NCBI GenBank assembly: GCA_030248215.1
Contig: JASANG010003672.1
Coordinates: forward strand, 62,001 to 126,000
From: Enoplolaimus lenunculus
Taxonomy: Eukaryota > Nematoda > Enoplea > Enoplida > Thoracostomopsidae
Length of the DNA stretch: 64,000 nt
Reading direction: 5' to 3'
In this document: positions 42,201-57,200 of the stretch, in pieces
How positions within the stretch are numbered: position 1 is the first letter of the stretch
Layout: every line of letters starts with the position of its first letter
Made by a program: the position numbers and the translations under genes
Notes under the pieces: generated by a model
Database searches by the model: none
What the model was told of the DNA's origin: nothing
The model's input: the letters and a program-made list of their open reading frames with translations, nothing else

Positions 42201-45200
42201 TACGCAGTAAAATGCCGGGGTTCCAAATGTTGTAAGAAGTTGGATAGCCAACATTATTTTGTTTAACTGAGTCCAGTAAAATTAACATTCCATTTTTTAC
42301 TGATACTCAAATATTTGCAAAAAGCAAAGTTTATATTCTTGACATTTCTATAAATACGACTATTTGCCGGCAAATTGTTTTTTCAGAGCAAATAAGAACA
42401 TGTTCAATACATTGCGCAAAACTAAACCCTGTCTTGACTGGGAAACTTCAGCATAGCATGGTCGATAACCTTTCGCTTTTTTGATCATAGTATTAATAAA
42501 ATCGTTGAAAATTTACAAATATTCATGAACCACCATAATTTTGTTTGAGCAACTTAGCTAAAATTGTAAATCGAATCGAAATACATATTACATTTAAATA
42601 TTTTACTTTACATTTGTGCAAAATTAAGCTAAAGCTGAATGTAGACTTGTTTTGGTGTGCATTAAACGGACTTTCTTTTGTACCTTTAACTCTACATGAA
42701 ACACTGACGTGAAAACGACGGGACAACGAATTTCAGTTACGACAGTTAATTTGCTTACTCTGATTGAAATATCAAACTATTAATTCGTCGTGGGTGAACT
42801 GTTATAGCTCGAATAAACACGTAGCCTGGTTCGTTCAATTGAATAGGATTGAGGTCGTCGTAAATCTGAAACTAAAGCAATGCTATTAAATTCATGGCGG
42901 TTGCGAACGGTAAGTTAAAAAGCAATTTTCGTACAAAATTTTGGTTTTGTTGCCGGTATTGAAATAAGAAAATCGGATTACTCGTTTTGATATGACATTA
43001 CGATTTAATCTTAAACTTCATTTGCTATATATGTATCAAGCACGATATAATAGTCCAAATAGGAATATAATGTATAATTTGAAATTATTTTTTCCGTAAT
43101 CCCACATAATACATAAAACGGTCGCTGCCGGTACAATTTGTTGTTTGACTTGCGCTATACTCGCCGTGTGCCGCCGGAAGCAGAAGCGCGCTGCCTCACA
43201 CCGCCGGCCGAGGCGCCGACGCGCGGCGCTGTAAACTTTATATTAAATCTTGCCAAAGATATGGTACTACCCATACGCGTAATGCTTTTAAACAGACAAT
43301 TATCTTCTCTGCCCTGCCTCCAACACCCACACGTTGAGTTAAATCGACATTACCGCCGACAAAGTTTATAATACATTTTGATTCGAAGATTGACTTTTGA
43401 ATACCAAAAAGTTTTTCAAACGGTGTTCAGCCAATTAAATTAGGCATTTATACAAAAGTATTGTCATATCAAATTTATCAAATGACGTTATTAATAAGGC
43501 AACTAAATAAAGCCTATACGAATGGACGCGGCCAGGATTTTGTTTCGGGAAGGTATAATTTTAAAAAAGAACATTTTCTTCAATTCTAACATCCAGCATG
43601 TTATTATTTCTTGGTAAAGATGCTTTTTTTCTTGTGTCTCCAGCTTCAAGAGGGCCACTATCCGGTGTCATGTGTTCGTCTCTGCATATACGTCGTTATA
43701 CCTTTATGCAAGGATTTCTCAGTTCAGGATAACTACCATCAAGCGTATAGTAGATAAGCGAGTCAGACAGATCACACTTCATGGTAACCGTTGAGCCATG
43801 GTGAACGATGCCTCGTGTGATTTGACTTGTTATATATGGTATTTCAGAAATTAGTTCTGAAATACAGCAAATATCGATGACTATAAAGTTATTTATTTTT
43901 ACGTTACAAATTGCGCTCTTAATAGCATAATTTCAAAATTGGCTGGAATACATGTTTCGTCACAATTAAAGTTAGGCTTACACTTAGGCCAGCCTTCTTC
44001 TTGAAACTAGAGACTAAGTCTCAACCTAAGCCTATTTGGGGAATTGTTGGCGTCAGCTTAAAAGCCATTTCCGTTCTACGTTTCCAATAGTTCTTCGACA
44101 ACAAATAGAAGTTTTAGATTAGCAAAATTTTCATTGCCTCCCTCCATCAAATCTCTCTGCCCTCTTTACTGACATTTCCTTTTCCCAGGATGGAATTCTC
44201 ATCAAAAACTAACCATTTCCAAGCACCGTAATGCAACAAGTATGCCCAGGTGCGCCTTGAGACGCTACCCAGTATTCGCCAGCTTGATAAAACGTGTGAA
44301 CAAATGAAGAATCAACCGCCAAAGTTCCACTTGTGAACGCTGTTCGACCTTCGTGAGCACGTAGTGGAATCTAAAAATGCAAAATAATTAGCCAACGTTT
44401 ATAAATATATCCCAAAACCAACGCCTAAGCCTATGCCTAAGCCTAGAAAAAATAGTTAAGAACTTAAACTTACACTATTGCAGTCCTGCGTAAAAACCCG
44501 TACGCCCCTGAAAGGAACATGAACTAAACGGAAAGCTGTGATCCCCTTAGCTCCTCTCTGGTTACGAGCTCGGTAGTGATTGAACTGATAAGTTAGGCCT
44601 AATTTGCCCTAAGGCCGTTTTAATGGTTTTTTTATAATATTGGTGGCTAAATAGTATCATGAATGATGCTTTATTAGGAAATGCTCTTAGGCCTATAAAA
44701 TATAAAATGTTTGATGAATACGCATTAAGTAAGCATTTTATTGAAATCCTAGAATCTGCTGCAGAAAGAAAGTCTCGCATACTTAAGTATAACTCCATGA
44801 TGCACAAATTACTACGGTAGGAAACGCCGCGACAGAATTATTGGTGGACTTACGCTTAAGCCTCCTAGCCCCCGTGACAATTACGACTGACCGTAGAAAT
44901 TTAATAATACCAGTTTGATTAATATCACAATTCGTCGAACGACAACTCGTCGACCGACAACTTGTAATCCGAAATTTCATTAACTCGATAATTCGTTGCC
45001 CAACATTATGCTATGGCTTAGAGTTAGGCTTAGTATTACTCTTAGGATTATTATTAGATTTATTTATAGGCTTTAAGACGCTGTTGGATGACAACATGTC
45101 GAACGACGAATTATCGTAGATTCGTTTGATTAAAATAGTTGTTTTGATTGCCCTCACTTCGGCATCAGGAGATTCGACGTAAATAATATTATGGCTTTGA

Positions 45201-48200
45201 AGGGTTTTCTTCCATGTCCAACAAACAGATTTGCCCTAAAATTTACCGTATATAGCCAGTTTTGTGGAAAATGACTACAAATTGACTTTAGCAGCGGAAA
45301 CTTGCTCTTGAATAGTTTTCTGATTAGATTTGGCTTAGATTTAGGCTTAGAAATATGCTAATACTGCTGTTGCGTCACTCAAAGTAACATTGGCGTTTAT
45401 ATCAGTGGATTCTTTATTACATACATGCCCCAGATCGAGCACTTCTGGTTTCAGTCCCAGTAATGTGAATGACAGCCTCGGCAGGATTGGTTAACAACCT
45501 CAGATCTTTAAATGAAGCACCTTAAATGTGAATAACCAGATGATATCACGCTTCAACGTTCTAATCTTCAACCAGACACTCTGCGACAACTTCACTCATC
45601 TAGCCTCTAAACTAGTACAACCTGACCGTAGCCAGCTCAACATGCTAAAAGGACAAGTTTCAGTGGAGCCATTGCGGGCTTGTAGATAGACGGTGTTCGG
45701 GTGGCTCACCCCTTTTGGAAAGTTTGGCCTCGAAGGAAAGTTTTAAACTTGCTTAGGACTTGTCTGAAATATTTGCATTCGCCATCTAAAAATTTGTTAG
45801 CACCATCTAGCATGTTGCGCTGGCTACGGACGTTTGTATTGAATATCTGTCGAACCTTGTATATGGTTGCGTATGACGGAACGAATCCACGATTTGACAA
45901 GCTAATCATTAGTGCATTTCGTATTTTGTCAACAATTACACTGCTAACACGCGATTCTCTGAACATTAGTTGCTAAAATTAATGAAAATATTACTATATT
46001 AATAAAGTCATTACGGTTCACGTACAAAAAGATTACTGAAATCAAGAGTAAATACAAGAAAAGAGGGATACAGGAGTGTGTCCCTTGGATCATTTTAGGA
46101 GAGGCAACAAACAAACCCATGTAGCAGAAAGCTCAGTAAAATTGTCTGGTTAGCAGAAATGTAATGGGAACAGTAGAAGACTCATGCAGATTTATTACAA
46201 TCTGATAAACAAATGTCTTAGCTAATTTAAAATCTACTTAATAAACGGAAAAGTTGGAGCGATCAAATACGAATCATGTGCCGCATTTCGAAATTCTCGA
46301 TTGTTCAGTTCGAATGATTTATTCGGCTTATGGTGGTAAGTGCTGTTTGCATTTGATAATAGACTCATAGAACTAAAGTTTGGCTAAACATTTTGAAGAC
46401 GGTTAATCAAAGCAACTCGCTTACATGTTCTTCAGAAATATCATTTGTTCCAAAATCTGGTGAATTAAAATGGTAAACGCCTGGTTTATTGATCATTCGT
46501 GCGATTATTTTTCTGAAAATTATATTAAACTTGCCGAGTATGTAATATTATTATTCAGAGCAATCAAAATTAAACACTAGTACAGTGATAAAATTGACAG
46601 AACGACGGAATATTAAACTCATATGCTACAACATGCTTGCGTTACCTTGGCGTAATAAAAGTATTTTCCGGCGGCACTATTCGGTCCGTTTCTAATGCGA
46701 CAGGTTTCAGATCAATGGCGGTCTCTTGCGCATAAATCCAAGCAATTACATCGTTTACCCTAAAATGTTTCGACAACTGTTTAAGAGTACAATTTTATTT
46801 CAGGTTGAAGCTCAATTGAGCCAAATATCATTGACAGTCCAGCAGAACCATAGCCTAACTCACATTGCTAGGGCGGGTTAAATATTTTTCTGGAGGGCAT
46901 TTCAAGGGTTTTTCATGACTTATAAGCCTGGTTGCAAATTTTCTAGGATGGTCCAAATTTCTTCCATTTGGGGCTGCGCCTTCTCCTGGTACGCCTCTGG
47001 TTACGGACATGCAACACAGGCGCCGACAGGTATGTGCAAACAGCTGCAGCTTCCACTCTTCGGTATGTAAAGCAATTTTTAAAATAGGTAGGTATACATT
47101 GAGCAAAAAATTTCGATTAATGGTTTAACACTGTCACCTACTATGATATTTGATATGATTATGTCTCACTGATTTTGTTCGTTAAATTGGTACGGAAGTA
47201 GCGAGTCAACACACACGTTAAAATTGATCATTTCATTGAGAATACAAATATTCAAACCTAAATTTAACCAGGTTTGTGAGTTAAAGATGTCAGGCACATT
47301 AAAGCTTTTAAATAAAACACAACAGGTGTCAATATAAAGTAAAATTAGGTTCATGTTCCTTTGCGTTTATTTTACAAATGCTCGTGCCGTAGCCAACTCA
47401 CCTTGCTAGGGGGGATTAAAATGTTTAACAGGGGCATACAATGGTTTTCGATGACTTACAAGCAATGTTGAAATTTTCCTTGGGGCGCAAATTTTTTCAG
47501 GAAGGGTGGCTGACCCCCCACCCTGGCCCCTTCTGACTACGGGCCCACAAATGCTCGTTTCCACAAACTGTAGATTCCAATAATTTCCACGAACTGTAGA
47601 TTCCAATAATTTCCCCGAACTGTAGATTCCAATGAGTAGATTAACCACCTCAGACGTAGAATTAGTTATTTCTGAGTTGACAACAGTAAATATTAACTCA
47701 CTCTGAGCTGATTTAATTTCGCGTTAACTGACTAATTTACTCTTTATCACATGAATATTTTCTATTTCCCCTGAGACCTACTTTTATGCTAGGATTTCAA
47801 CTCCAGTGACTGGAGTGGGAGGCGTACACCAATTTCACTAAAAATCAACAAAATTACTAATTCAATATACCTTGATAAAGTGGCTTCCAACTCAATTTCT
47901 TTAACGTAAATTGGTGTAATAACTGGCTGTGACGTCACCACAATGATGCCAAAAAGTATTGGTAGTGTTTGGCTAAAGTAGTTTAATTTTATTTTAACAA
48001 ATTTAGGTTTCTAACCTAATTAATCTTGAAGTTAAACACTAGCGGATACCAAAGGGGGGGGCGAGGAGCGTACGCCTCGTTAGAATGTTTTTGCGATAAA
48101 ATGGTAAGGTCCCTCCTACCTTACAATTTTCGCCTTAGAAAATTTTTTGTAAAAACAATACAATTTGTACCGTCAGAAACTTTTTTTATGATAAAACCTT

Positions 48201-51200
48201 AAAATTTTTCCCTTAAGAAATTTTTTTGTGATAAAATAAGGTCCCTACCTTTGAATTTTTGCGTTTCAAACATATTACAGCTCGACCCCCGTCAGATATA
48301 TTTGAATCCGCCTGTAAAGCTAAATATTTTGGTATTTTCATGTATTAATTAATTTGATTGCTGAAATGAATCGAAATTTTGCTACCGCGACTTTGCTTCA
48401 AAACTTTAGAATCTGACAATGTTTACACTTCTCTGAACACACATCTTCACTCCTAGACCGCTGTTTTCAAATGTGTATATTTAGCACCTATCACTAGTTG
48501 AGATGATGACAGGTTTTACAGTTTACGTACCAGTAGTAACTGGTTAGCTTCGAAATTTATGTCATTTTCCACATTAAATTCGAAAGTAAACAATTGCGTA
48601 CATGGGCTGGGCACCGACATGTACTTGTAAGGACAGGCAGATGCTACCTTCTGGGTTCCCCATCCAATTTTATAGTGGCAGTTTTATTATGTAAAAGATT
48701 GGAAAATTTGCCGCTATACAAGTTCATTTATCAGTTTCTCCATTACACTCCAAGTGTGCACACCCCAGCCCAACATTCTGACAGCATCTGTTGCAGCGTA
48801 CCTAAAATAATAGTATAAACCAGGATCAACAAACGTATGCACGTATGCAGCCGGCGATTCTAACATCGCACCACTACAAAAGCCACCATCAACTAACGCC
48901 CCATCATGAGCTATCTGAAAAATTGAGGAAGCAAAGTTGAAGAAAAATTATGGTGGTGCTGTGTTTGTTGTGACGCGCCGTCCGCGTCCGACCGTATCCT
49001 ACTGACCGTACGGTGAGGTGGTGATGTACATGTTGCGCGGCGCCGTCCGTCTCTGACCGTCCCCTACGGTACCGCGCGGACCGATGATAGCGGCCGTTAA
49101 CGGACGGTGACGTACGGTGATAGACAGTGGCGAACGACGCCGGAAGATATTAAAGTTTATCAAAAGTATAGAGCCACCTTTAATGGTGACACTATACTTT
49201 TGATGACGTCCGACGCCATCCTGTGCCCTTGGGCACCATGGCGCTGGACGGTGCCGCACGGCAAGTATAGCACAACCCTTAGACGAACGTATATCACAGC
49301 ACGTATGCCTTGACGTCGGTCAAACATTACCTGAATGACAGGTAACCAGGATATCTGGTATGTAGACTCCAAATTTGATGAACGAAATTTATTGACGACA
49401 ATCATTGTTTTGGTGGCGTTGCAATTATAAAATGTTGGCTTTGCCTTACCGTAAAAAAGTCTTAGCTCGCTTGCACATTAAATCAAGTATGCTTCGAGAA
49501 TTCCTTGGCTTTCTAACATATTTAGCTGTCCGCCTTTAGACCTGTACAATACACCAATTATATCAGTTTTAACCATGTTACCAAAGATGTGCATAAAATA
49601 AAAAGACTATCTAGTCTGACACTGAAAGATGTTACCTGAACAACGTTATGCGGTGCCTGTGTATCTTCCCATATCCACCATACTCGGTCGCTAGGTAATA
49701 CTGTCAACAGTCTTGGGTCATATCCTTCGTCTGACACAGTTACGAAATGATCCTGAAATTAAAAACCTATTTTGGTACTAAAATACAGGGTCGAAGTTTT
49801 TATATAAACAATGTGGGCTAACGGTGCATATATATGTAATATTCGATTGAATTAAATATTTTTTATTCAAATAACCACAGTTTGCAAACAAATTTGGTTT
49901 ATTTCAATTTAAGTTGGCTCACCCCAACACTTCGCTTTAGATTCAGCAAAAATCACCAACCACTTAGATTCTCTCAGAGAACAATTGTCAGCTTAAAAGT
50001 TATTCATTCCAATTACGAGAAACTGAACATGTGATTACTCAATTTGAATTGGCTCGTCACTGAACTGTACCTTAGATCCCGGGACAACAATGACCGAAAC
50101 ATTGGTCATGCTTGGAGCACAATTGTCGAGCCGATATTGATATACTCCAGTTAACTCCACCTGAGTCATTTGAAGCATTAGTTCGTTATGAACTGATCGT
50201 TGAACATCGCTCAAACGCTCACACTGATCTAAAACTATTTTTGTGAGTTTTGTGGTTTTTTGAACGGTCAAGTCTCAGAAACAATGAAATAGACTGCACG
50301 TGGCTTTCTCTGAAGAACTGAGTAATTTTAAATTAAATGCAACGCGAGAAAAGCAAACGTGCTATTGTTCATGTTTACCCACATTTAAAATTTACGCTTT
50401 TGCTTTGGCTTTGGCGTTGGCAAAAGTTTAGATACGGTCTTAGATTTAGGAATAAGTAAGCCTGTTCCTAAACCAGACCGTAAACCTAAGCCTAAACCTA
50501 ACCGTAATGCAAGCAGTGATATATGTATACAAAAGCCCTGAAATTTCTGAAAACCCTATGTGTAAATTTTTACACATTGTTAATATGTAAACGTTCTTGA
50601 CGAACGAATGCAGCTCGCGAACGAGACAATTTTTTGACTGCTACCATTCAGAATGGTACTTGAAGTGTGTTGAATGAGCTTCATCTTGTATCTAACCATC
50701 TTCTTGCATCCGACGCCATCTACACAGATGTTGTTTTTTTCTCAACCAACCTTGACAAGCATTATGTAACAACGTGGTTCCTTCGTACCCAACGCAGCGT
50801 TCAACTTCCATTATTCGTGAATGCTCTTCAATATTAATCGTTCGCGGATTTGTATTCCAGAGCCACCACAACTGATCGTTTGTTTCGACACATATTAAAT
50901 CTGAAAAAGCCCATGTATATAACAGGGTCGGAACAGTAGTATAAGCATATTCGTAAGCCTAAGCCTAAGCCTAAGCTTAAGCAACAAATTCAACAGACCC
51001 TATTATAGTCCCTGCGGAAAACGATCCGGCCGTGTTCTATACATGGGCCTCTGAAACAATTTATTATACCCATGTAACCCTCTTGTGAAGCCAGCAAAGG
51101 TAAGTGGCTTCATGTAACCCTCTTGTGAAGCCAGCAAAGGTAAGTGGCTTCACTTATACGGCCATATTTTAAACTTCGTATACCACTCATCATTAGTTGG

Positions 51201-54200
51201 TGACATGTGTTACAAACTATTGAACAAAAATACTGACCTGTGAAATTGATCTCATTTATTGCCTTTTGTCTATTAATATATTCTGCATATACGGGGAAGT
51301 TTAGATTTGTAACTATTGTATTTCGTTGGTGTGAGAGTGTATTTTATATACTAACAGGTAACTAATACTGCACACAACGGAGAATTTGGCTTAACGTAGA
51401 CGTTAGACAATAGGTGTTAAGCCATTATTAACTGTATTTGTTAAAATATATGTTACATATATAAAATGAATCTTTAACCGTAACCTAAACATAAGAATAA
51501 AACCTAAACGCAATAATAATGAATGTGCTTGCATCTGCCCGTGAACATTGCAGAGTTACGAGCTTAAATGTCGCCATTTGCATATTATTCAAGTACAAAG
51601 TTCTAGTCGAGCTATTTTGAAACTATTTCATGCATAAATTGCGCAGAATTCTGAACATAATTAGTGGAGAATTTTCAGCTTTTTTGACAATTATAACAAC
51701 TAGTCAATCTGTTTTGTGCAATGCGCAAAGGTTAGCGAATGCGCGAACATTTCCATACACATTTTCTTTTCATAGAACAATCACATTTATGTTTTAAGAA
51801 TTCAATGTAAGCAAAGTAACGCTGCAAAGTTGCCCAAAATACATATGTGCTGTATTTTTTTACTTGGAAGCATTTTAGATTTTGTAACTTCGATGAAATG
51901 TTGCCGAGGTTTTGGCAACACGACAACCACTCCAAGATAGCTCGCTGTACGCTGGTTGCTTTCGTCTGAGTAAAAGTAAACACCGCATTTTTCGAATACA
52001 TGAGTTACCATTCCGTTTAGTCTGAAAAAGTTTTGTCTCAAAATGGGATGTTGTACTTAAGGTTCCAAAATTAATAATAGTTTCAGTTAGAATTTAAGAA
52101 AATTCCGCATATTATAACGAGCGTATTATAAGGTAACTTAACCCTTTCTCACATGAATATTTCTTATTTCCCCTGAGACTTACTTTTATGTTAGGATTCG
52201 GACTCCAGTGACTGGAGTGGGAGGCGTATACCATCACCACTCAGCTATAGGAGCTTGACGCTCGAGCTCGAGGGGGCTCTCACGTCTTGTGGTGATTTTG
52301 TACTATGTATACGTGTTGCAATTGTTAAACACGGTGCGATATATACTATTTAACGTATATACACTGCGCTGAGTTGCCTATATGCAACTCAATGTGAGAA
52401 GGGGTTAAAACTACCGGATATTTTTCCGCAATATTCAAGTTGCAACTTTTTTCGGTCTTAAATGTACTTACTGAAAAGGCGTGGATTTTTCAAATTTACA
52501 ATTATAGCCTTGCGTCTTTTCTAAATGCAGAAGAACTTTGTTGTTTAATATTTTAAGTTATTTTTAATTTACTTACTATTAAACTCGAACTTACGCTGGA
52601 GTGATCCACTTGAATCCATTTTCGTAAGGCTATAAAAATTACATTGCTAGGGTTGTCAAATTTATAAAACAGAAAAATAGCTTTAACAAAAAGCAACAGC
52701 ACCGCAATCATCAGGCGCTCGTAGGGGGGCAATAAAATCAAAGACGTCAAGAATATTTTCGTAACCCGCGATTGTTTCCTCTCTGTAGAAAAATTTTTTG
52801 GCCCAGGAGGCGGACGAAGACATCGGCATCACCTACCTCGCCCGAATATCATTATTTGCGGGCCTCGATATGATTAAACAGGGACCAATAAGAGTAAAAA
52901 ACAGTTAAGTAGGCAAACGTATACCCTCAACGTATCCTCTGCTTTATCTGTAAATCTTGGCGGATGCACTTGAAAAATAGCGTGTTCTTCTCGACACTGA
53001 AAAAGTATATGAGAATCCGCTGAATACGGTACATGAATGGTGCAAAACTCCATTCACACGTGCAAGATTTTGCAGTAACACTTGCACGTGCAAGGTACAC
53101 GTGCAAGTTTGGTCACAAAGCACCTTTGAAGTTCTTGCAGCCGCAAATTGTTCACTGGAATTCAAGCTATTTAATTTGATTCGCACATTTGACCGCAGTT
53201 GCAAGTCGCCTGAATTTCTTGCACCTGCAATTTGTTTGGTCAATCGAAAGGTTCCTTTGAAAATATATACTTGCTGCTGTAAGTATTTCGCGCAACTTGC
53301 AGCTGCGAGTAGTTCCCGCTGCAAAAATTTGCACGTGTGAATGGGGCATAATACGCTTTCTTAATTCATAGTTTATCTAAGAATTATTATTTGGTTAGGT
53401 TTTTATACATTTTAGAGTGGAAAAATTACTGTATTGCTGTCAAAGACAAAAAGTAGCAAATACCGACCGTGCATATAAAATTATGCTCAAAAAGTTTAGC
53501 ACTGAAATAAGTTTATAAAAATAAAAAAATTATTTGAGGTTACATGTTTCAAAGCACTGCATCAGACAAGAAGTGAATTTACTAACATGAGTAAATATTT
53601 ACAACATCAAAAGTTTCATACCTCCCATCTGATTCTACCTCCAAGGTGAATAATTATTTGAAAATCGTATCGTGGCACTTATTTTACCTTGGCGATATCC
53701 CAGGCCCACCACACCCTGTCTCCTTCTTCGACTGATACCATCATTGGTGCAAATCTTCGATCATGCACAGTAATCATATGCTCTCTGAATTTCAATAAAA
53801 CACTATTGTAAACATATCTTGAGATTTCCACGTGAGCCACAGCAATTGCATAATTTAAATTTCTTATCAACAAGTCTCAGGATTTACACGGCGCCATTTC
53901 GTACACGACTTCTTCAATGATACGGAAAAATTATGCTTGCAACGGTTGATTGGATTAAAAACTTTTAATGTGTGTCTTCAGAGAAATAGTTCTGCCTGAT
54001 GTAACGAATTAACCAATTTCATTCATAAAAACATGACAAGATCAAGCGAATGCCGTTAAACTTTTATTCAAACACCTAATATTAGTGATCCAGTTAAGTA
54101 GTTTTTACCTTGAAAGATCCAATACGTGTACAATGCATAAATGACAGATGCCATGATGTTCGCCTTGTGTTGTGAAGTAAAACAGTCCGGGTTCGCTGAA

Positions 54201-57200
54201 AACAATTTCACTAAAGTAACGTTAAACATATTACTTTTCTCTTTATCAAACATAAACACCTCTCAGTTTGCATTCTCTGCGGTCGGCGATTTTAAAAGCA
54301 TGGAAGACCTGTTTGTCAAGTGTCTTAATTAATCATACCAGTTGCATGCGTCTATGGGTTCATATACTCGGCGCAATAATCAGATCCTGTCATATCCGCT
54401 TAACGGTGTTGTAAGATAAGCTGGCAATGGGTGTGTCGCATCACGAATTTGAATAATCTGGGGTAAATTTGTGGTTTATGAACTAAACTTTAATAGTTTT
54501 TATATACTTGATAAATATGACTGTACATGGTTTTAGAATAATAAATCCTTAAAGCAATCCTTAAAGAGAATCACATCGATTACTGATACCCAAAAGGATA
54601 CCAAATGTAGTATATATGACCTACGAGTTATGGGCTAAAGTGGTTTGAAGTAGTGACAAGAATGAGACGGGTTAATAGGAAAGAGTCCCTATTTTGAGCT
54701 CCAATCAAGTACAACCTTGCCTTATCGTTCAAGCTTTTGATGCAAAGCAAAAAACGTTTAATTAAACGGATAGTTGCAATACCGGATATATATCAGTAAC
54801 GAAGGGTGGCGGAGGTAGGGTTGAAAATAAATAATCCGTAACCAAATAACAGGGGGTGCCCTCTGCAGAGGCTAAATAAATGTCAGTCCCCCTCTTATTC
54901 GGGTCACTACAGAAAGCTGTTGCAGAATTTATCAGTTATTATTAATATTTAAGATTAAAACTAGAAATTAGTTTCTTGATTTTCTTAAGCTGCATCGCTG
55001 ATCAATCCAGTTAAACTAACTTGAATTCTTTTCGAAACGATCCAGATAGCGTTGCGAGTTTGTTTCTAAAATATTTATGGTGTTGTAAACTTTCACAAGC
55101 GGATCCAGATGGGGGCCGCACGCTCCCGTCAATGTTTTGTGTTAAAATGGTAAGGTCCCTACCATACGATTTTCCCCTCAGAAAATTGATATATATAGCA
55201 TATAGTAAAAATTGCGTTTCATAAATCTTGTCAGTCGCCCCCAAAGGCAGAATTATCTGAATCTGCTCCTGTAAATTTCTTCCCACATTAGAGGTCATGA
55301 GGTTACATCTTAGGCTTTGGCGTCGGCTTTTCAGCTCTGTTTATATAAATAAAGGCATAGAGAACGGCTTACCATTAAATTAGCTTATTTTGCAAACGAA
55401 ACATAATTATTTTAGGTAAGGCTGAGTTGTCGTCTACCCCTCTTGCGCTATGGACCTGCGCCATACGACCATGCAAAGATTTACATACCCTATATCCGAT
55501 CGAATAAGACCATGATGCCTCGGACAATAGTAGCATTGCGTTACTGCATGCTGTGCAACCGGATCTCTCCAAGTGAACAAAACCGAACGTCCTTTCGGTA
55601 TCCGTACAATATGTTCGTGAAAACCATTTTCGTTAACCTAAAGGTTGGCGCTATACCTTTGATGACATCTGGCGCCGTCCGTCAGCGTACAGCGCCGTCT
55701 GTCACCGAACGTTTGTCGTGCGGTGCCATCCGGTGTCGTCTGGCGTTGTTTGTCACTGTATGTCAGCTTGCGGTATCGTACGTGAATGGCTCACGTACGA
55801 TACCGTATGGTGACGAACGGCGCCGGACGGCGACGGACGGCACCGCATGCCATAATACAAGTATAGCTGTATCCTAAACAATCCGCACAATATTAAACTC
55901 TTTCTCACAAGAATTTTTACAAGAAAGGGAGGCGTTTACCATCACCACTCTGCTAAAGAAGCTTGACAGTCGAACCAAAGGGCTTTCACGTCTTGCGAAG
56001 ATTTTGCACTGCGCATACGCGTAATTGTTAAACACTGCGCATTGCACATTAATTACAGATGGCTTAAAGTTGCCACCAGACAACTCTATTTGAAAAGGGG
56101 TCAAGTATAAACAGGGGAGACATTTGATGACAAAACAAAATTGTGCAATTTTTTTAAAAACTTTCTCAACGTGTTTAAACACAGCTAGATCTCTTGAAGG
56201 TGCCATCGAAATTCGGATTTCGGTTGAAATTCCGGCACAATTTATGTTCCGATTCCGGCCAAATGTTATCCTTATGCCGAAATTCCAACTTTGTCGGTAT
56301 TGCATCAACTATTTCAACATTTTGAGTTGAAGAGATAGTACATGAACAACACTTGAGCAAATACTTTTCTTTGTTTCTGGCTTAAGTGAAATCAAACTTT
56401 GTCTGAAGTCATCTCGAGTCGTTTGCTTACGGCGATTGAGTTTATTTCCACAAACAAAAGTTTAATGTTTTATAATGTTTTTCCCAAACAATATATGTTG
56501 AGTATCAAAACCAAAATTACAATTCAAATTCCGGTTCCGATAAAATTTTTAATTCAAATATATGGAAAAACAGGAACGATAGTAGCAATTCTCATTCTAC
56601 GTTTACATCATTCTTCTGGTGGTTTCAGCAGTCGTTGCGAATTCAAGGAGAGGAATGGGGGATGTATCACCTCAGCGCTGCCGTGCTGATAATCAAACAG
56701 TTCGTATAAAGCTCGCGACGCGTTTTCAAGCCTTGCGATTTCAATTTCGGAATAAATTTAAGGTACACTCAACTTTTGGATTTATAAAACTCATTTACAC
56801 TTTGACACATTTACAAGAAGTAACCCGAACACTTAACCGTAACCAATTCCAAACTCACAATGACATGATAATCATCTCGCGGTGTTACCAGTACGGTCAT
56901 AGGTGAAGATTTAATGCTAGTTCTGAAACAATTCAAAATTTTTAACTTAATTTGTGTGATTTTGTATGAAAAGTAGACGCTTTTACGTACATTTTCTCCA
57001 ACTGACTTAGGCTTAAACTCAGGTTTAGGCTCAAGCTTTAAGATCCTGATATTGCATGCAGTGCTACAAAATGCATATCGTATCGCGGCTAAAATGAAAC
57101 GAAATTCAATGCTTATAGGAACCATAATTTTAAGGACCCATATTCTCATATGTGTGTAGCGCCTACCATAAGTTGATGATAGATCTTGTACTTTTCGAAC

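Larger units (their letters stand above)
55300..57120. other. Interior of the largest intron (exons 4 to 5)
   Basis: The 4.6-kb intron (54196-58836) holds element C copy 3, a GGCGCC fold-back, an old piggyBac-type MITE, a CCGGTTCCG-type relic (56200-56570), MITE A copy 10, MITE G copy 3 and the hAT relic. Apart from the possible alternative exon at 54.4 kb I saw no coding exon. Confidence 0.6.
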
